A stretch of DNA of 64,000 nt, taken from NCBI GenBank assembly GCA_032622095.1, contig CP136066.1:111251319-111315318 (forward strand), in the 5' to 3' direction. Below the pieces are notes generated by a model. The model was not told where the DNA came from, made no database searches, and saw nothing but the letters and a program-made list of their open reading frames with translations. Position numbers and translations under genes: made by a program. This document shows positions 57,351-64,000 of the stretch, one piece after another. Every line of letters begins with the position of its first letter. Within the stretch, counting starts at the first letter, position 1. The DNA is from Siphonodentalium dalli. Taxonomy: Eukaryota > Mollusca > Scaphopoda > Gadilida > Siphonodentaliidae.

Positions 57351-60300
57351 CCGATCATATCAAATTAGTCGGAAATTGTCCGATATAGTAGCGTAAAATA
57401 GTCCGTTCGACAACAGTTTACTCCTACGCCGATTAGCCAAAAGTAAATAAAAATCTGTTTCTGAATCGAGCTTGGTATTCCTTCGGCTATACCTCGCTTA
57501 AACAACTTCAAATTGTAGGTAATCTTCTCTTTTGTGTACTTAATATGTTGACTACAAGCTGGAATAAATTAGATTTGTCAGAAGTTAGACAAGAAAACAC
57601 TATTAGAAACTACACAAGTGACATGTGGTGACAGCCATTGTTATGGATTTTCCTATTCCAAAAATAGACCCAAAGGTGCGTAATGGTTTGACCAACATAT
57701 CGGGGGATAACACACTGCATGAATGACTTGGAGTTTGCCAGTTTTGTCGGGACGCATACTGCGGTATAACGAATGAGACAATGAGGGTTTCACTGAGTTC
57801 CACAAATATTTATAAAAAAAATGAATCAAGTTGAGTTGAGCTCTTGCAAATAATAATTTAAAGGTAATACTGTTATAATAAATTCAATATCTTCTTTCTG
57901 GAAGGAAATATGCTTTGTCTTTTGTAAGAATTATGGAAGGATGCTTTCACAGTGTCTTTTCTTAGAAAATAAACACGTATTTGAGCTCTATTTGGTAATA
58001 TTTTGTTGATTACTGTGAAAGCACCAGCTCAAATGTGTAGCTTTACTTCTGGGCGATTTAATTTTCATACACCATTGTTATACCGATCCACCTGACATAT
58101 GGCCGTCGATCTGACTGTCCATTAATTCGTTCTATTTCGTTTCTGTGACAACGTCAGTTCTATCGAATTAAATTACATTACATTTGATATATATGGGTAG
58201 ATTACGACACATCAAGTGTTCGACTACGTCTTTAGAACGTCGTGTTACCAAAAGGTGGGGCTATTTTAGTAATTTGGGATAAATTTTCATTTCCGGATGA
58301 AAATTGAGTTAATGTTTAATAATAGTGGAACGAAACTTGATATGCAGATTTGCAATCAAAAAATACAGGTCAACTTCAAGCAGTGTTAGGATCTGGATTT
58401 ATCCAATGTTTTTGCCTGAGTTGTTTGCTTTTTTAACTTCGATATTTTAATTGTATTGGTTTTACGGATGATAATTCCAACTGTAATGGTATCTATCTGA
58501 TATGGATTTAAAACACGCCATCGGGCGTATTAAGCCGCATTATATCGTGTCTGGCATGCAGTGCTCTTATTTGCAAAACTATGCTATGACTAACTGTTTC
58601 GTGGGCTCCACCTTATAGATATAGATGTCAGTCAAATTTAACCTTGTCATGCGTCGTATCATTAATATGTGTCGGGTCGAGTTATGTGGGAGAGGGCCCG
58701 CGAAGTGTCGGTATAACAAATACATTCGTATAAACAGACAACTGACTCACAGTCACGATCTCATGTAAATGTCACCTAGAAACTTATTAGTTACGCAAAG
58801 GGAATGTTGCTACTATCGTGTTGTATCGGCCGTAAAGATGCTCTGTCTGATTTGACACCATACAACAACCATATATATTCTATATATATACATGTAAATA
58901 ATCAGATCCTACCCATGAACACATTAAAGGGATACTGTACTCAAATGTTGTTGTTGGTGTCTAGAGTATCTGAGTTGTAGAATAAGATAACCAGATTTCC
59001 ATTATTTTAAAGTCTGTTGAGTACGAAGTAATGGTACGGATGGCAGATTAGCCGGAATGCGAAAATACAAAGTATGCGAGTAATTTATATACAGTTTTCC
59101 AGCAAATGCATCAAATAAATGTTATGTGTGCCACGCGGTGCCCAATCCACTATCCGTCAATTAATTTGATTACGTCTTGTACACGGAAATTCGTAATTTA
59201 ATTATGACTCCAGCCATAAATTAAATGTATATAAAATATATCGCATATAATGGGGGGGGGACTGGACTTTCATGTCGACTTATATCAAATAATGTATACC
59301 TAAGGGAACAGACGGATATCTCGTATATCGTTGCCAGTAAAGAAAACGCTCTAATAGCTACGACAGTGAACCAATTCAAGAGCTAATATGTTTACTGAAA
59401 TATCTCATGTATATATATAGTGTATATAAGTTTTGTGTATGTTCCACCTTAAATGGTGGCTTTACGCATTAAACAATTCAAACAATTCAATTCACCTATA
59501 CGTCACATATTTGTGGCCCATATATCAACCAATGCACGTTATCCCGTATTTCTATACACACCTCTTATAGAGTTGGTGTTTCTCTTTCGGGTCACAATTA
59601 CAACAACAACAACAACAACATAATTTATATAAAACCCTATTTCAAGACCACAAATACCGTTTTCTCTGAATAAAAGACAGACAAAACTGAAGATTTGGTA
59701 TGTTATTTGTCTGTAAAGGCAAAATAAAGTTGTTTATTCCTGATCTAGCCCATCATAATATCTTAATCGAAATTACATTTTGCCTTGTTGGAAATGTTTT
59801 ATTCGCGCAATAATTAAAATGACAACAAAGCATCATTAATAATTAAAAGAAGTTAGGTAGTGAATTCTAACTGATAGAGTTCTCCCTCTTGCTACGCTCC
59901 GAGAATTTCCGCGACCCGCCTCAAGTATTTTTTCTTAAAAATATTCAGTGATGTGGTAGTCAGGGCACTTTGTGTGAATTTAACGCCCACCGCCACAATG
60001 CCGTATTCTACACTAAAACACACCGCCACTTCGTTCATTTCTTATATTTATATAGCCACATTGCTGTTTTCCACATTGTTCTCATAATATTGACCGGGGT
60101 GTTTCTTATTTCTGAAATCTGTGTCGAGTTCGGAGATAAATCCGCGGAGCACTACATGTTATATATATTAGCCCAACATTAGTTTTATTGCTATTCGCGA
60201 ACAATCGGTCATCCATGTGTTTTTGTCACGTGATACCAGTTCGTTTTTGGTGTTTATTCTGGGTATGTGAAAATTTTGACCAATCGGCGAATAAGATTTG

Positions 60301-60600
60301 GTGCGAAATACACCAGATCTGTAATTTATGATCAAAAGTATAAAGATATACTATTCGAATTGTCATCAACCGTTGGCGTTTATCACAATTTAAAGTATGT
60401 AAAGTGATATCGATTACGATCAAGATGTTACGACAAAGATGATTTAGTTAATGAACATTTACTGGGTATATTACATGCATTATATCGAAATAAAACTCCT
60501 GTCACCACCATCCGACATCAAAATGGTATTCCATTCAGGGGAGAATAGAATAGACACTGTTATTGGCCAATAGCTCCACCTATTCATATGAAATAAAGAA
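57351..60600. other. no gene seen; possible LINE tail and microsatellites
   Basis: At about 59436-59495 a small stem (CCACCTTAAATGGTGG) is followed by ACAATTCAAACAATTCAATTC, the look of a LINE or SINE 3' tail. A (CAA)n run lies at about 59602-59622 and a G-run at about 59251-59259. No exon is seen. Confidence 0.35.
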
Positions 60601-60609
60601 AGCCCTTTA

Positions 60610-60765
60610 CTCTACACATTTCAAGAGGCCATTAACGTATGCCAGTAAAGGGCCACTAGTACATACCAGCAGTGGGCCATTAGCATATACCAGTAAAGGA
60701 CCAGTAGTATAATATGTCATAGATATGTCAGCAAAGAGCCGTTATTAAATGTCCAACAGACTACC
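60610..60765. repeat. short degenerate tandem repeats
   Basis: Units like GGCCATTAGCATATACCAGT recur about every 24-30 bp from 60627 to 60710 with mutations. Confidence 0.5.
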
Positions 60766-60769
60766 ATTA

Positions 60770-61279
60770 CCACCCCTGGTCAAGTGGTCCTGCAAATGTG
60801 ATATGATGCTGGTGGGTCCTGCTGAATTGCTATGATGCTGTTAGGGCAAACTGATACTGTTAAGAAAAAGTACCGTTATTTTTTAAGTTGTCATTTTTGT
60901 GGTGTTTTGCTAATCGGAGGGATTTGAGAAAAAGCCTGTGTCTGTATGAAACATTCAAGAACATATATATTTTTGAAAAATTTAATAATGGCTGCGCTGG
61001 TGTTTGCAAAACGACATGAATAGCCAAATTGATTCGAGTCGATTTTCAACAACTAATACAGTTAGTATTACAACTATTTCGCAAAATATATGTTTCTCGA
61101 ATATTTGATACAAATAATGGCTTTTCCTTGATTATTCTAAAACCACAAAAATGACAACTTTAGAAAAAATAACGGTACTTTTTCTTAACAGCATCAGTTT
61201 GTCCTAACAGCATCATTGCAATTCAGCAGGACCCAACCTCATCATAGCACATTTGCAGTACCACTTGGTCTGGGGTGAT
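60770..61279. mobile_element. foldback element, arms about 140 bp
   Basis: The left arm (60770-60910) and right arm (61140-61279) pair over CAAGTGGT-CTGCAAATGTG, GGGTCCTGCTGAATTGC, GATGCTGTTAGG-CAAACTG and GTTAAGAAAAAGTACCGTTA. The spacer of about 230 bp has no frame of note. Confidence 0.8.
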
Positions 61280-61442
61280 TACTGGGCCTTTAAATGCTTG
61301 CAATTAATAAATGTGCAGCTTATTTAAAAACATTTATCAAAATGGGGCATTTATAAGATCTTCACGTGCACTTAAAGCGACCAAAGCGCTCACAGTGTGT
61401 AAATATTCACAAAATATAAAAGTATGTAAAACAACCAATAGC

Positions 61443-61835
61443 CACTGGCAAGTTTGCACGGTATGGTTTGCAGGCATTTTGTCGTAGAAAACGATATGGT
61501 GCCAGAATATGAGCGGAAACAAGCAAAAAGATGCATCTGTACCACATCTAACTACTAGCGAACTAAAATCTCTGTAGTTCCACCTTCAGCGATGCTACCG
61601 GAATTTGCCTGTAAACAGCATGCAATTATCTCGCAAGAGTAAATCATACAGGTATTTGAAGGCAAATTACAGTAGCACCGTTAAAAGTGGAACTACATAA
61701 ATTTTACTTCTCGTGTCGTTAGCTTTGGTAAAGATACATGTTATAATTATGTGCATGTTTCCGTTCATATTCTGGCACCATGTGGTTTTCTATGATGAAA
61801 TGCCCGCAAAAACATACCATGCAAACTTGCCAGCG
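61443..61835. mobile_element. foldback element, nearly full-length palindrome
   Basis: Arms of about 170 bp pair over CTGGCAAGTTTGCA, GGTGCCAGAATATGA-CGGAAAC and TGTAGTTCCAC. The inner part (CGGAATTTGCCTGTAA with TTGAAGGCAAATTACAG) also pairs. Confidence 0.8.
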
Positions 61836-62642
61836 TATGAACGTACCCAAAGAAGGACATGGATAAATAGATATAGCAACTTTGTTCTTATATATTCATT
61901 ATTGTCAGTTATCCAATAACGAACTATATTTGCGCAAGGATAAATTTCGCGAGAATGTATTTATTGCGTGTTGGAAACCATTGTTATGTTTTATAAAATT
62001 AGACAAATAAATATGTTTAAACTACAGTGATTTGTCAGCAGACATCGCTAAACATGCAGTAAGTGCATATTTTAGTCTGAATAAGATTTTCATAATTTTT
62101 TCAAATGTTTACCGTTAAGTTTTGAATAAACGTTGGTATCCTCTATATTGGATTCGTTGGACTTTTTTCGGTAATTCCACTTCAGCAGTACTATTTATAT
62201 AACAATTGATTTGACATGCGAAATCTCAGTATTGGAGAGTTATCAATAATGAAAATAAGAACTAAGTCAATCTATTTTTAATGTACTTGTTGTTGAGAGT
62301 TGTTTTTATAGACTTTAGTGTTATTTCTCATGAACTTCGAAGGACTTTAGTCCCCTTTAATACAAATCCTGACTGTACAATCTAGGTAGACAGCAGAAGA
62401 GCGTTGGCAGCCATACATGGCACTTTACTGACCCTTTGATGATGGCATGCCATGAACATTTGTCGTTAACTTTTCTTTTTACTATTTATTTTGTAGGCAG
62501 CCTACAAATAATGTTTGTGAATTATTTATAGCATATATTCAGTTTTCTTAGAAAATTGAAAACCATCAAAGCCCCATTAAAGGTGGCGGCAATTGGCCAT
62601 CGGTGGTCCATTCACGGCATGTTTATATATTAGGTATGGCCA

Positions 62643-62837
62643 CTGCTATACAGAACTAACAATTCGTCAGCTAGGTTAAATTGTGTTCTTCACTGTAAAA
62701 TGCTTTTATTTTTTAATGAAGTCTTGAACCCATATGGATATCTGCTATACAGAACTAACAATTCGTCAGCTAGGTTAAATTGTGTTCTTCATTGTAAAAC
62801 GCTTTTATTTCTAATGAAGTCTTGAACCCATAGATAT
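62643..62837. repeat. two-copy tandem duplication, 99-bp unit
   Basis: CTGCTATACAGAACTAACAA starts at 62643 and 62742. Units end ATGAAGTCTTGAACCCATA and differ by a few bases. Confidence 0.85.
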
Positions 62838-64000
62838 GAACATACCAACTCCAAAAGCAGATTATATGTATGACATTCTTCTTACTTTTATGTGAAAGTA
62901 TCACATGTAATGATTTTTATCATACGAGCCCACGGGATAATTGACACAGACAAACATGTAAATTCGATATGATCAGTTTATATATATAAACGCCTCGGGT
63001 CCTGATTTTAATGAACTCGACTTTTCAGTCTCTATAAAAATCTAGAGCCTGTGTGCTATACTGAAATCACTTCAGTCACAAACATTTGTAAATTGGCCTG
63101 GGAAAAACATTTTAAAAGCTATAATTGTAAGCTTACCTCACACAGACCTCGCTAATATATAGTATGATAATACTTGGCATATCTGTCGATGAAACGTCTC
63201 GTGGTATTGTTAAATTGTTCAGAGAAACTGGTAACTTATTTTGGTCAAGCAGATTAGAGAGATAGAGCGCTAACATTACACGTTTTAGAAGTTATCAAAC
63301 CAGTTTTGACATTCAAATAATTTTGCTCCAAATGAAAGCAACATTTTCTTGTTGTATTCAGCATATTGGGCATAAAATTGCATATGTAGACAAAAAGCAG
63401 AAATCTGTGGTTGAAAATTGATATTCGGAAGTGCCTGACCCGTCCATCTAACAAGTGAAATATGTAGATAGTACAGTTACCAGACCTACGCGAGGTGTGG
63501 CAACATTTCTTGTGTGGAAATAATGAATAAGTAATAAGCTGATCATATCGTCTGGCTATACGTAGAGATGTTTCGTAAACTCGCGGTTATAGCAGTTACG
63601 ATTACAAGAATACTGCACATTCTAACTGTAACCGCGGAGCCCTAATCGATATGTTTTCATTTTTTTTCGGTTTATACCAAAACCTTTTAAATATACAGCC
63701 ACGCAGTCAATTAGGTTTGTTATATCAAAGAACCATCACATTCGAAACATGCCGACAAATATCACGAAAATCTCATTGTGCACGATCAGCCACGGGTTGT
63801 CTAGTTTAATAATCTTAAGGTCAATCCACACCGGACACGAGCGCGCGATTATAACGGCCATTTTTTGTCGTCCGTAGCAGTTCAAACCAGCGGGATAATT
63901 GGGTCGCTGTCAAATAGGATATTTATACGCGCGTATTCCTCCTATTTGAAGGTGACTCGTTCATTCGTCGTCGCGATAACAAAGGTGGTGGATGACTTTA
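62838..64000. other. no gene seen to right edge
   Basis: AT-rich until about 63790, then richer in CpG (63830-63980: ACACGAGCGCGCGATT, ATACGCGCGTATTCC, TCGTCGTCGCGATAAC). The last part could approach a promoter or be another mobile element; I cannot decide. Confidence 0.35.

Overview
This is AT-rich animal nuclear DNA. It has GT-AG introns, short exons, two decayed non-LTR retrotransposons, a tRNA-like SINE head and many small inverted-repeat transposons. Overall texture (frequent TACATGTA-type tracts, dense MITEs, LINEs with microsatellite tails) suggests a lophotrochozoan, most likely a mollusc. That taxonomic guess is from general impression, not from a marker gene.

The best supported gene is on the + strand: a three-exon Ly6/uPAR (three-finger) cell-surface protein with exons at 4758-4830, 52373-52516 and 55047-55252. 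Both introns are phase 1 and the joined product is 140 residues: signal peptide, ten cysteines ending in CxCxxxxCN, and a hydrophobic tail suited to a GPI anchor. If the exon-1 assignment is right, intron 1 is about 47.5 kb and makes up most of the window. At the left edge, on the - strand, lie the first coding exon of an SLC5-like sodium/solute cotransporter (941-1057, with a possible 5'UTR exon at 1232-1330) and an open frame starting ATGGCGGCC that runs off the window (1-202).

The giant intron is a transposon graveyard. From left to right it holds: a LINE 3' end with a hairpin (5735-5951); a TA-flanked MITE (8227-8480); a large composite inverted repeat (9408-14048) that contains another inverted repeat, a tandem array rich in TCAAGGTCA motifs, and a LINE; foldback elements; a TTAA-flanked element (17764-18692); a second TCAAGGTCA-type array; a 2.4-kb decayed LINE (about 21400-23886); and several small foldbacks. 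It also carries two young tandem duplications: 2 x ~1.98 kb at 32438-36405 and 2 x ~4.4/3.9 kb at 43094-51394. Both duplications contain inverted-repeat elements whose interiors are minisatellites.

Downstream of the Ly6 gene (55253-64000) I see no coding exon. That region contains two more foldbacks, a small tandem duplication and anonymous sequence. No rRNA, bona fide tRNA, CRISPR or bacterial-type operon is present.
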